The notes below the pieces were generated by a model, which had not been told where the DNA came from, did not search any database, and was given only the letters and a program-made list of their open reading frames with translations. This document shows, in pieces, positions 1 through 10,548 of a DNA stretch of 64,000 nucleotides (position 1 is the stretch's first letter; every line of letters starts with the position of its first letter). The translations under genes were made by a program, and so were the position numbers. Source of the DNA: Cryptomeria japonica (taxonomy: Eukaryota > Streptophyta > Pinopsida > Cupressales > Cupressaceae). The DNA is taken from NCBI RefSeq assembly GCF_030272615.1, contig NC_081414.1, positions 525,451,637-525,515,636 of the forward strand, given 5' to 3'.

Positions 1-1591
1 ATAAAATTTCATGATATCAAGAACGCTAGAGTTCAAGAAATGCTAAAACAATTACATAAGATGGAACAGAAAGCAATTGAAAATCAAAAGTCAAATCTCA
101 TACAAGATCACAAGGCACCTTCACCAAGACATAAAGACATTTCCCCCAAATATCCTCTAGATAGACAGTTTACACCTTTGGGGCAATCTATTGAGTCAGC
201 TTTGGAAGAGTTTCTTAAGAACAATCTTATCATATTGCCTAAAAAGACCACATGGGGATGTGAAGTTTTGAGTAAATACTGTGCATACACTAGGAATAAC
301 AAACATGACTTCAATGTGTATGGAATTAAAACATAAGATTCAAGATCTCATTGATAACGATGTCATTGAAATTGAAGATCCTAATGACTCACCTAAAGAA
401 AAAGAAGGAACTATTTCCAAGCATGATCAAAATTATGAACCTGTGTCTAGAAATGGCTTACATTTAGCCTCCATCTCTTCCATGATGCCTCCATCTTCTA
501 AGGCTTCTCAACAACAGTCCATATCATATCCCTCAAATATTGAACCTAACGATGAAATTTTTCGCGTTGACCCTCAAGCGCTATCTCAAGGGCCAACACA
601 TCCAATGGTTGAAAAAGATCTTAACTCCCTATAATCCCATGAGGATCCCATTATACCTTTCCATTTCTTCCAAGATGATCCCCTTCCATCTCAAGAGCAA
701 GGCATACTTCCTAAGAAAGATCATGATGCCTCTTCTACCTTTTCAAACGATCATATTCAAAATGAAGAGTCAAATACTCTATCCAATGGTCCTCTTCCAT
801 GTCAAGATCAAAGTATACCTTCATCTCGTTGTCATAATCCTCCACGTTCACCTCAAGGATCCATCATGCCTACAAAGCCCTCTCATGATCCTACAAGTCA
901 AAATATTTATAAACGTAAAGGGGTAGACTGTCACAAGAAAGAACTCGTCCATGTTAAAGACAATATTAAGGGTCATGGTCTCAGTGACATTCCTCAAAAT
1001 GGTGGTATCCCTACTAAACCAAAATCTAGGTACACGTCTTCCCCTTCACCTCTTCCATCCATTTTAGGACCCTATATTCCTCCATCCCTTGTGCAGGATC
1101 AACAAAGGTGTACATCTTTGCATACCTTCCATCCATCTAGAAGGACATAAAGGTTCACTGAGCAAAAGAAAGCAAAATCAAAAGCTATATGGGTTCCTAA
1201 GGCACTTGTAGAAGCAATGTGTTCCAAGAAACTACAAAAGCATGAAAAATCATAAACCATGTGGATCCCTAAGTGTCTCCTTGAAGCACAACAGTCTAAA
1301 GAAAAATCCAAATCAACAGCCAAGATTTTTGTTCCTCCATCCAAACCTTCAAAATCAATTCTTCCATCATCTCCTTCATCCATTTTGGATCCTCATGTCC
1401 CAAAATCCCTGGTTGTTCCTCCATCCAAATCTCAAAATTTGAGATCCACTTTTCCTCCATCAATCCACCATCCCTTAAGATGTGTGCCAATGGTGATCCC
1501 GCAAACATTTCCATTCGCTCATGCACCAAACTTTCAATATCTAATCCATTATCCAACACCTCTTTTTCATCCTTCCATACCCCTTATCTGA
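1..1591 (+). pseudogene. Gag-like / proline-rich accessory ORF of Tat-like element A (upstream copy, 5' cut by window edge)
   Basis: Decayed ORF read across several frames. The N-terminal part is charged and probably coiled coil (about residues 1-40). It is followed by the block QFTPLGQSIESALEEF and a Cys/His block (YCAY-R-N-KH) resembling the C-terminal zinc knuckle of Tat/Ogre Gag proteins. The classic Gag core domain is not visible. Downstream is a long Ser/Pro/Gln-rich region with the motifs SILGPYIPPS and SILDPHVPKS and two WxPK motifs. Compared with the second copy at 11594-13279, a 2-base deletion near 304 shifts the frame inside the knuckle, and there is a stop at 632-634. The two copies show about 4% differences over the first 120 bases. 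The family assignment rests on the knuckle-like block and the context. The function of the proline-rich part is unknown. Confidence 0.75.
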
Positions 1592-1784
1592 TCCTTTGCA
1601 TAAGACTTTACCCTAGTTTCATCACAAAATTCAAAAACTAAGGAAATCAACATTGGCGATGTTGGACATGTACACTTAGCTGAGTCCTTCTTGGAAAGAC
1701 ATCTTTATGCTAGACCAATGAACTACCTACACAAAATTCTTTGACCCTATGAACAACATGCACCTAAAAAGATATTTTATCTAA
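1592..1784 (+). pseudogene. Remnant of the pol (integrase) C-terminal tail, element A
   Basis: The frame ending at the TAA at 1782-1784 reads DPMNNMHLKRYFI. This matches the end of the integrase of element C, NPMNNMCLKRYYI, which stops at 63733. Only this tail is present. Protease, reverse transcriptase, RNase H and the integrase core are all missing between the accessory ORF and this point, so A looks like an internally deleted, non-autonomous derivative. The same arrangement recurs at 13280-13470 in the second copy. Confidence 0.7.
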
Positions 1785-4618
1785 GGGTTGGGTTAGTTTA
1801 GCATTTGCTTTTTGCACTGCATATCATTTTCTTAAAAGCATTGCATTACATATAGTTTCTTTTTCAAATGCATCTCATTCATACAATATTTGTATTTGCA
1901 TATAGCAGCATTAATAAAACAAGGCAACTGTCCACGTTTATCATTTGTTTGCATTCAAGACAAACAAGGATCGTCTCCTTTTTTAGATATTCGGACATGA
2001 AGTCTTTGAGGTCATAAGGTCATTCATTTTCAACATTACCCTATGACAACGCTTTACTTATGGTTGGGTAGTGATTTTACTATTTGAGACTTGTTAACCC
2101 AAAATCTATCAATTGCTATATCTCAAACACATTAAAAAAATCTCATTCATTCTAGACACTTAGTTGATCATATGACTAGTGAAAAATCTAAAATTCTACT
2201 TCAGCGCTGTTGTAAATGTCACACTCAAGTAGGTTTCATTACTTACAAGTCAAGGCAAAAATAAAAAAATAAAAAAAATGCTATGCCAAATATACATCTC
2301 AAGGCAAAAGAGCAATGATATATAACTGAAATATCATGCATATCAAGTGCGACAAAAATCTTGACTATGGGAACATGCGATTAACTCCATCAGGGCTATG
2401 GACGCCTACTGGCAATGGAGCAATATTCGAGAAATTACAGTCTATAACCTAGTCGGAGCTCTCAAGGCTTGCTAGCAACGAGGCTCTATTCGAGATGCTT
2501 TTGAAGTTATAATAATCCACGTAGCTAGTCATATAGGATGCTAAGGATCTTTAGTGAACACAAGAGAAGGATTTAACTCATTTGCACCCACATGGGCAAA
2601 AGAAGATCAAAGTTTCAAGAATCTATGGGGAAGTCTTTTGCGTCTCCATTTATAAATCCTAGTCACTAAGTGTGTTAATTTGGATGTTCCAAGGGACCTT
2701 AAGGATCGATTGACCGCTTATCTATGAAATGTTTTGTACCTCCAATTCAATTGGTGTATTACAAAGTGCTAAAAAACACGGTTATCCTTGTTCGAATAGG
2801 AAATGCATCTTCATCATGCATATTACATTAACATAGGTCATATCGAAAAATCATTATCTCCTTATGCATTCTACAAATCATCATGTCATATAGGTCTGCA
2901 TACTAGGGGCATAGCCGGGAAAATTCTATAAAAAAAAATCATAAAATGTCCTGAACAAACTCCTAAAAATAATAAAATGTCTTGGAAAAAATCCTAAAAA
3001 TAAAAAACTCACAAAATCAAAATCTAAAAATCCAAAGCAAGAAAGCATAGACTATCCTTCAAACCAAGTCAACATTCACACAAACTCAAAAAGTCTACAA
3101 TCAAACTTATCACATGTCTTGTTAATCAATATATCAAACATCAACATGTCTTATATAAGGGTACACTTGAAACCATATAGATCAGTCTTATACGGGGTAC
3201 TTACTCTTTGAAACCAAACATTCCTATCAATGATCATCAAATCAAAACAATGATATAGATCAGTATGGCTGCTAGATTTTGTCCAGGTTAGTCTTATCTC
3301 TTGTACTGAAGTGTTGCATCTACGCTTTCGCTTATACATATCTTATAGTCACTTTTGTGACATCCTGGTTTGTTGGAACCCTCATGGCTTGAAACTGATT
3401 AATGTCCTACTCTTAGGGTAATCAATAGAGCATATTACATGTCCTAAGCAGTATCAACCAAGTCAACTTTACGTCAGTGAAACCTGGTCGTCCACTCCGA
3501 GTCAGTCACCTGTCTCCTAACTACTAAAGAGTTTTATCACTAGGTACACAAGCAAAACAGCATTATTGAAAACAATCACTAAACAGTTTGAGCTATGCAT
3601 GAAATTTTCTTTGTCTGTTGTCTTTTATATTGGTTTTTGATTATTATCCCTCTGAGTAACTCGAGGAAGTCTATCTTGACTAAAAGGAGTAAGGATTGGG
3701 GGCATAATATTTTCTTTGTTTTCTGCTTGTAGGAATGATTCTGATGATCTGGAAACATCTAATCAGTTGGGTGTCTGTGATAAGTGCCTTCACATCAAAG
3801 TGAAATCGCCACACATACCTCGACTCCACTTATCTGTATGCTACAAAGAGGTTAGCATCATTTCTTTGTTTGTTTTGAGGGAATTTCTTTAAATGTGTAA
3901 TTCGAGTCCATGCAAAATCTGTCCAAGGATATGAACGAAAAAAGGGTCATTGCGGACAAGATAATTAATATTTCACATGAAAAGAAAGGAACTCTAATTT
4001 GCCTGCTATGTTTGTTAATGCTCAGTGATGAAACTTAAGCATTTCAAATCCAGTGACTAGGTTTAGGTTGCATCTCATTTTGCATTTCATTCTGCATTTT
4101 GTGAATTTAGAGTGATTTTGGTATGGTAACAATGATATCTTTATCTTTTGAATGAGAGTTAAAAGCATCATCATTTCTTAGCTAAGTGGTCTGTTTTTCA
4201 TCACTTCTCTGATTGAGTACTTGTGTATTGAGATGTTAGCTGCATACATAAGCATTTTATATAGATTCATACATTTCATTATCACTCATTCACATTCATC
4301 TTATTGCATAGAAAAATAAAAAAATTTGCATTACTCATTACTCATTTTCATCATTTATTTGCATTAAAAAAAATAAAAAAATAAACATCCATATTCATTT
4401 GCATTACATCCATACTGAAAAGATATGCATACATATATAATAAATCATATAGAAGACATCTCATAATTGATCGACACAAGTACAATGAAGTCAAATCAAG
4501 GTCTCCTATATATAATGACAAAGTCTCAGGGTACAAAATAATGTCAACTGACATATACAAACTCCCATCGAAGCAAGAATCGTAAGGGCTACAAAAAATG
4601 GGTGTGTCTACAAAAAAT
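1785..4618 (+). other. 3' non-coding region of element A, upstream of the antisense gene
   Basis: No credible ORF. 1785-2061 matches both 13471-13750 (second copy) and 63734-64000 (after the integrase of element C). 2174-2260 and 2369-2550 match 20833-20900 and 21020-21190 in element B, and 3140-3330 is similar to 22550-22700. It contains the double hairpin described separately, A-rich runs near 2260-2280 and 2930-3010, and an AT-rich tract at 4300-4390. Confidence 0.7.
2385..2483 (+). repeat. Tandem double hairpin (element A copy)
   Basis: Two adjacent imperfect repeats each form a 6-bp stem with a 24-nt loop. The first is CTCCAT (2385-2390) with ATGGAG (2415-2420). The second is CCTAGT (2448-2453) with ACGAGG (2478-2483), with one mismatch. 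Related sequence surrounds both stems (GGGCTATGGACG and GGAGCTCTCAAGG in the loops, then CAATATTCGAG and CTCTATTCGAG). The same arrangement lies at 21035-21133 in element B. Confidence 0.65.
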
Positions 4619-7105
4619 CTAAGAGCTGCACAAAAAAATATAGCTCTCTGCCTCTCCCTCATCGCCAGGTGGTGGTGGAGGTGGAGCCTACTAACCAGGG
4701 TCCTGACGAGGTGCCCGAGCTCCCTCAAATCATGCCATGTACTGTGAGTAGGGTACAACCTGCTGCGCTAATGGAACTACTACACTGTAAGCTACAACAT
4801 AATAGGCCACCCGACTGGTCTGATGGAGAACCTCCTACTGCAAAGTGTCTTGCTCTGCCCTCATCTCTGCAACCTGACGATCGTGCTCTGCCCTGAGCTC
4901 CACTAACTGACAATCGCGCTCAGCCCTAAGCTCTGCTAGTTGTCGGTCTCGCTCCGCCAGCTGTGTCTGTGCCACTGTCAACTGTGACTGCAGACCTGCC
5001 AAATGTGCTCTCATCGACTGCATTGCATCTGCCCCCTGCTCCCTCGCATGCTCTCCACCTCCATTGCCACCTCCATCTCCACCTTCGGCTCCCCCCTTCT
5101 CATCTCTCTGTCTCACCTGCCTGGGAGCTACTCGCTCCTTCTCTCCTCCACCCTCCATCAACCTAGCTCCACTCAGTCTAACGCCAATAGCCCTTAGGGA
5201 TCCACCCTCTCCTCTCTGATGTTTCCTACCACCAGTTGGTACCCTGTTGCTGCTAGCACTACGATCACCACCTTCTTACCTCGGAGCCTCGGCTCTCTAT
5301 CCCTGCGTTTGTCCCTATCCATGTGCCTATGCAGGGGGATCATCCTCAATCTCCTCTATCAGAGGTGCTTGCTCTACCGGATCTGTGAATCTAGGGAATG
5401 GATGTTGCTGGAACCAATCCATGTATTGGAGCAATACCCCCACATCTGCAATATCCTCTAAATAGTCCCACTTGAGCCGCTGCAACCCTGTCAACTCTTG
5501 TATGCCCAGGGCATATGATAACCTAGGTCCCCATCCTCGTCTCTCCTCCTCTACATAATGCGGGTATGCAGTAAACTCTTGCGAGATCCCCTGAGGTCTA
5601 CCATACTGCCTCATCACTCGAGTAACCACAAATCGCTCGACCACTATCACTGATCTGTCGATGAGAGGTTGAGTCATGAAAAGGTCTTTGCGCACAGCTC
5701 TCCATTCATCCCAAGGCTCAAGACCCCTATACGGTCTCCATATGACATCTATCAAATCATCCAGTTGCCATCTCCAGTACTCTATCTTGCCCAGATTGGG
5801 CTGAGTAACATATCCAGAGTATCTGTATACGATGGGTTGTTGTGGATCTCTAGCGTCATCCATAATCGGTTTGCAAACTGGGAGGTTCTCCCAGGCCCAT
5901 ACCTGTAATATCAAAACCCCTGCAACCATACTCTTCCCCTCTTGGTAAACCACCTCATGCATCTCACGATACATGTGTGCCAGAATACAAGAACCACATT
6001 CTAATCTCTGAGGGTGCTCCACAAGCCTCTCTAACATCCTACCCCAGCCGCATAAGAAACCCTATTGTCCCCTATCTGGCATAAGGAAACAACCAATGAA
6101 CCCTGCTAGGATGCATGCCAGTGGAAACTTCTCACTGTACCTAGCCATCATGTCATTCCAACTGATAGACCGTGTCAAAATGTCTACATCATGAAATACC
6201 TGTCTTAGAGCTAGTAGCCCAGGACGTTATGCTGAATCATAATCCACCTTATCCCTAATGAATGGAATCCAAAGAATCCTATATACATCCTTAGGGGTGA
6301 TAGTCATCTCCCCAACTGGCAAATGAAATGTGTTATGCTTATAATGGAATCTCTCAACAAGTGCGGTGAGCATCCTGTGATTCACACGGATATCTGGCAT
6401 CTGTAAAAGGTGGGTGAATCCACACAAGTCAATATGTGCTCTATCAATATCAGATAACTTGCGAACTAATGTCATAGTCGGTGGATAGACGCATCTGAAA
6501 AGAACATGAGGTAATTGAACCTGCAAGAATCAAACAAAATATCATCAGAAAACATTTCAAATTATGCTAAAAGACAAGTAAAACATCACGCAAATCCAAA
6601 ACAATCAATTGCAAAATCAAAATTTCAAGTTTGCACCCTCAAAAATGATCACTGTTTTTCAAACGACATAACACAGTAGAGGCAAAAACTCGTACGAGTC
6701 AGGACTGGGTATAGGACGACAAAATACTTTGAAACGACACAAAACAAGCCTTCAAACGACAAAATGGTCTCTTTTGAACAAGCTCGTACGATACAAGGGT
6801 AGGTATGAAACGACAAAACTAGTGCACTTAAACGACAAAAAAATACAAAGCAGTTTGTCGTACGACACAGGATGTCATCTTGCACGACAAATCGACAAAG
6901 CCCGACTTTTACAAAGCTAAAAACTCAAAAAATCAACAAAAAATTAAAAAATGAAATGATTAAGAGGCCTAAGATCGATCACTTACCGCTGGTTCATAGT
7001 TTCGAGGTCGATTATGTCATCTCTGATGCTCGAATTGATGCTCCTGTGTGGGAACCACAATTTTTCTTTACAAAAGCTTTTTGAATTTTCAAACTTGGAG
7101 GGCTA
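4619..7105 (-). pseudogene. Antisense plant mobile domain (PMD) gene inside element A
   Basis: The strand is opposite to the host retrotransposon. The main exon (6520 down to 4619) is one continuous frame of about 630 codons interrupted by a few stops (for example near 6228, 6058, 5325 and 4834). The N-terminal part carries the hallmark FHLPVGEMTITPKDV, preceded by a GFTHLLQMPDIRVNHRM block. The middle (6190-5330) has the second PMD half, with MARYSEKFPLACILAGF and CILAHMYREM. The C-terminus (5161-4835) is Gly-rich and then a heptad-like coiled coil (QLAELRAERD repeats), ending in a proline-rich tail. PMD proteins are known both as plant silencing factors (MAIN/MAIL1 family) and as antisense extra ORFs between pol and the 3' LTR of Tat-lineage elements, which is exactly this position. 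It is now non-functional because of the stops. The exon 1 limits are predicted, and the reading phase across the splice is not clean. Confidence 0.8.
6521..6986 (-). other. Predicted intron of the antisense PMD gene, carrying a TGTCGT/TCGTACGA motif cluster
   Basis: On the minus strand a strong donor (GCG then GTAAGTG, first G at 6986) and an acceptor (TTGATTCTTGCAG, last G at 6521) flank 466 bases just upstream of the first conserved PMD residues. The interior (6660-6900) holds three TCGTACGA-type sites and about five TTTGTCGTTT-like sites on the minus strand. The sensible-looking exon 1 frame (ending with MNQ and a split codon) does not join exon 2 in phase, so the exact splice is uncertain. 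Confidence 0.45.
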
Positions 7106-7133
7106 AAATGAATTGAAAATGACACTTCCACCC

Positions 7134-7141
7134 CTTATATA
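7134..7141 (-). promoter_or_regulatory. Candidate TATA box of the antisense PMD gene
   Basis: The minus strand reads GGCTATATAAGGGG here, a good plant TATA context. It lies about 30-50 bases upstream of the predicted start of exon 1 (around 7105-7085) and about 150 bases upstream of the predicted splice donor. The position fits an internal promoter driving transcription against the retrotransposon. Confidence 0.45.
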
Positions 7142-7564
7142 GCCAAAACCCTAATTTTTCAACTTGCTCCGATAGACATGAAAATTGTACCCTTAGCTAA
7201 TTTGTCCATCCTGATTCCATTTTCAGGATTGAAATCGAAATCCGAGATCATTCTCCTAGTCAATTTCACAAAATTTGGACCACTTAGCACTTTCATCAAA
7301 AGCTCATTCTTTCTTCAATTTGCGCTCCATTTTACAGTAATCAACGCTAAATATTCAAACATTCCTTTCAATCACTTTCGTGCTCAAATAAAAATCATCG
7401 CTAAACAATTGCCTATAATTGTGTACCCTCGCTATCTTTTGATTTCGCTCCCGAGGGGGCATGACCTCACATCTTCAAAGTCGATAAAATTTTCAAATCT
7501 TCATCAAAAGTCGAGCAAAAATCTTTTTCAATTAAAGAAAATCAAATTCTTATTGCTAAGGGGC
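7142..7564. other. Upstream region of the antisense gene, no gene seen
   Basis: AT-rich, with no convincing coding frame. The plus-strand frame at 7178-7630 has no recognisable motif and overlaps the start of the hairpin array. Confidence 0.5.
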
Positions 7565-8055
7565 ATCTCAGCTTCATCACTTCATATCAAGTTGAGATTT
7601 CTCATTCATCTGAATCAAATCAATCGCTAGGGGCATATCAATTTCATCGCTTCAAATCAAGCTGATATTTGTCTTCATCTAAATCAGTCTCTTAACGTTA
7701 ATCAGTTTCATTGCTTTTCATGAAGTTGATTATTCGTTTAAACTCAATCAAAAGTTTAAAGAGTATCTTTGACCACATGCTCAATCTAAGCAGGTGTTCA
7801 GTTTCATCGCTTCAAATCAAGCTAGACAGTTTATCTTCGATCATCGTGTCTCGATCCATCAAGTTCAAGATCAATTTTATCTTTGCTCACTGTGTCTAGT
7901 TCAATGAATTTCTAGATTAGTAAGATCCGCTTCTTGATCAATCAAGTTTAAGTTTGGTATCTTTGCTCTCTATCAGCCCTAGTTCAATTAAGTTCGGGAT
8001 CGATATTGCTTTAATCAACTTTGTTCAGCTTCATCACTTCAAATCAAGCTAAACA
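7565..8055 (+). repeat. Array of five 34-nt hairpins with constant loop and variable paired arms
   Basis: Each unit is a 10-nt arm, a 14-nt loop (consensus CATCRCTTCAAATC) and a 10-nt complementary arm. Unit 1 (7565-7598): ATCTCAGCTT with AAGTTGAGAT. Unit 2 (7635-7668): ATATCAATTT with AAGCTGATAT. Unit 3 (7699-7732): TAATCAGTTT with AAGTTGATTA. Unit 4 (7795-7828): TGTTCAGTTT with AAGCTAGACA. Unit 5 (8022-8055): TGTTCAGCTT with AAGCTAAACA. Pairing is complete in units 1 and 3 allowing G-T pairs, with a single mismatch in units 2, 4 and 5. The array lies between the 5' end of the antisense PMD gene and the polypurine tract of the 3' LTR. Direct repeats around GATCAATCAAGTT (7854, 7938, 8088) are interspersed. 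Confidence 0.7.
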
Positions 8056-8154
8056 CCTTGCTCTTCATCTGGTTCATGATCAATCAAGTTCAGAACTGGT
8101 ATCTCCTAGACATCAACTATTCTTTGAACCAACGCATTGCTCGCACATTAATTC

Positions 8155-8167
8155 AAAGAGGAGAAAA
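8155..8167 (+). promoter_or_regulatory. Polypurine tract, element A
   Basis: AAAGAGGAGAAAA sits immediately before the LTR start TGTAATACCC. It is the expected plus-strand primer for reverse transcription and marks 8168 as the first base of a 3' LTR for the upstream copy. Confidence 0.8.
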
Positions 8168-9310
8168 TGTAATACCCTAAAAATGGTAATCTAAACCATG
8201 GGCCCCTAATCTCGACAACATCACCAAGGTCCTAACCAAAGGCAATTAAATCAATCTTGAGCACATTACTAATTCTTTAATCATCAATATTGCATGGCAA
8301 ATCAATTACTCAATATTAATTAAATATTTATTTAATTAATTGAATCATTCCAAGAATATCATTTTGATCAATAATCCTATTTTAATTTATTAAATATCCT
8401 AGCATATTTAATTAATTAATAAATTTGTCATTTAATGATGCAAATAGGAGTTAATTTATTACAAAAGAGGAATTAATCACAAAGCAAGAGTTAAATTGAA
8501 AATAGAATAAAAGAATTGAATTGAGAGAAATCAAACATGAGATATTATTTCTTTCTTCTAAATTGAGATTAACTTGAAATCAGAAAAACAATTAAATTGA
8601 ATTATTAATCATTCTCTAAAATTAGAACTCAAAGCTTTTGAGAAAAGAAGTTCAGTTGCATTGAAAAGACTCTTTTCTTGAATAAATCAAAGAATTACCT
8701 ATTTTTATCTCAAGTGCATGGAATTAATTGAATTATATTTTTAATGCAAACTCAAACCTCTTTTCTGAATGCATTTCAATTAAACTATAATTGGAATCTA
8801 TCTCAAGGTTAACTGAATTTGATTTCTCAATTATTTCAATTAATCATAAATTGTGTTTTTTCTTGATCTCTCGTGACTCTCTATAAATTCAACCTTCAAC
8901 TCTCATTCAAAACACCCTAGAGATTTATTGTTATTATATATAGTTTTTGCTCTGGAGTCATTAAAGATATTGTGTTTGCTTTTTGAGATTATTGCATCTT
9001 AGTTTAATTTCTTTTTCAATACTTCATGATTGCTTGAATCTATTCATCCATCTAGCATAATATTGCATCCATTTAGCTTAATATCATGCTCATATAGATT
9101 AAATCCTTCATCTTGTTGTATTCTAGTCACTGGTATTGCTTATACAAATCTGAGAGCAATCTTATACTCACATCTTTTAGAAGGCAATTAGTCGATTTGT
9201 CATGGTTTTCATATTCATTCTTATATCTGTCTGACCATACATGTAATGACTTAATTGAAGTGTTGTGTCTTATAGCTTATAGATTCTTATTCCACTTTTT
9301 CACACACACA
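8168..9310 (+). mobile_element. LTR of Tat-like element A, shared by two internal regions
   Basis: It starts TGTAATACCC directly after a polypurine tract and ends ACACACA directly before a primer-binding-like site, giving 1143 bp with TG...CA ends. The interior is very AT-rich (8270-8850). Because one LTR has a 3' region on its left and a leader on its right, it acts as the 3' LTR of the upstream copy and the 5' LTR of the downstream copy. No second copy of this LTR is in the window to compare with. Confidence 0.75.
8882..8888 (+). promoter_or_regulatory. Candidate TATA box in LTR A
   Basis: TATAAAT within CTCTCTATAAATTCAACC, followed by a C/T-rich stretch. This is the usual form of the U3 promoter in plant LTRs, about 715 bases into the LTR. 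Confidence 0.5.
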
Positions 9311-9333
9311 TTTATGGCAACCACCGTGGGGCA
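9311..9333 (+). promoter_or_regulatory. Primer binding site, element A
   Basis: TATGGCAACCACCGTGGGGC follows the LTR end. It resembles the GGCGxCCACCGTGGGGC sequence that follows 5' LTRs of plant Tat/Athila-type gypsy elements, with one CpG apparently decayed to CA. The primer tRNA was not determined. Confidence 0.65.
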
Positions 9334-9408
9334 GAAGACTACTTTTTTCGGCCTCCAAAACTAACTTTTTAATTTTATTTTTTTTGGATTTTTGACTTTT
9401 TGGATTTT

Positions 9409-9510
9409 TTGTCGTACAGTTGCAGGGAAATATCGTACGACATCTTTCACATGCCAGAATGACAAACTGAAGCTTCGTACGATCTGGTACGAATTATCGT
9501 ACGACTAGGT
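9409..9510 (+). repeat. TCGTACGA motif cluster, proximal
   Basis: Four sites: GTCGTACAG, ATCGTACGAC, TTCGTACGATC and ATCGTACGAC, plus GGTACGAA between the last two, within about 100 bases. The distal cluster of the same motif is at 10850-11125, where it alternates with TGTCATTT. The PMD intron holds the motif on the other strand. Confidence 0.6.
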
Positions 9511-10548
9511 GAGAATTGTTTTACGGATTTGTATTTTTTGGTTTAAAAAAAAGCAGATTTCATTCTTCAGGCTCTCTATTCAATTTTGATTATACTGACG
9601 CTAACCTTGACTTGTTATCTGTCTATCTGAAAAAAATTTATAGCCTAATCAGTTTTTGCAGAATGCCTGTCGAAGAATATGCTTGTCGCACAAAGACAAT
9701 ATGACTACTGATGCATTGTCTTTGCAGGTTGCCTGAGGAGAATCGACCAAACATCGTGTATTCTTTAAATTCTTTTTTTTAAGCACCTAAATTGCTATCT
9801 GGTTAAAGAACAAATCTGTATTTTGTGTTTTAAGAAAATTCTGAGAGGTAGGAGAGTATGCTCTTGTCTTTATAGATAATCAGAAATCCAGACGCTTGAG
9901 GCATTTTCTTTAAGTTTGAGATTTGTATATCTTTAGCGGGCCTGCCCTCCCGAAGAGCTAATAATTCTATAGCCATTACGACCAGTGAGAGGGGAACGAC
10001 CCAAATGGGAATGACTAAATGCCAAGTACTCCAAGCCACTATAAAATAAATGTGATTTGATGAAAATCAAGTCAACAGGAGTGCTCGGGAATAGCTCTCC
10101 TCTGTACCTTCGAGTATATTAAACCTTGGTTTTCAAGGCTGGGAGACCTCTTAATTGAGTTTATACCTCAACGCACCGAATGGATCCCTTACTAGTTCCA
10201 ATTAAAATTAGAAGCTACCTGGTTCACCTCCGGAAGGGGGGATAATCTTTGTGCAAGAGAGACAGTAACTCTCCCAAGATACTTGTCATTTCGTTCCCCC
10301 ATTAGCATTTGGAGTTGGCTAATACGGCGTTGAGAATCCATTGTGTGAGACTCAGTAGCCATATTCTGATTAGCTATTGGGTGTGTAGCTGAGTCTACAA
10401 GCAAAGGTTTGCTTCACTCACCAATTTCCATAGGGCTTGCATGTTGTGATTGGAGTTATTATTCATATTACATATTTTCTATGTTTTCATCCCTAAAACT
10501 AAAATTGGAATACCAAAATTGGAGAAAACAAGAAACAAACTCAGTGAT

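Noticed and set aside
1099-1559. Minus-strand frames opposite the proline-rich ORF (also at 12787-13071)
   Set aside because: Shadows of the accessory ORF. The plus-strand frame is the one whose motifs are shared with element B.
4351-4618. C-terminal half of a 135-codon minus-strand frame spanning 4351-4758
   Set aside because: The PMD frame reads through the proline-rich tail to a stop at 4619 in another frame. The sequence beyond is AT-rich and unlike any protein.
7178-7630. 150-codon plus-strand frame
   Set aside because: Composition follows the AT-rich upstream region of the antisense gene, with no motif, and it runs into the hairpin array.
9830-10404. Two minus-strand frames of about 70 codons in leader A
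   Set aside because: No family resemblance, no partner frame in leader B, and they lie in a 5' UTR. Kept only as a note of a mixed-composition island.
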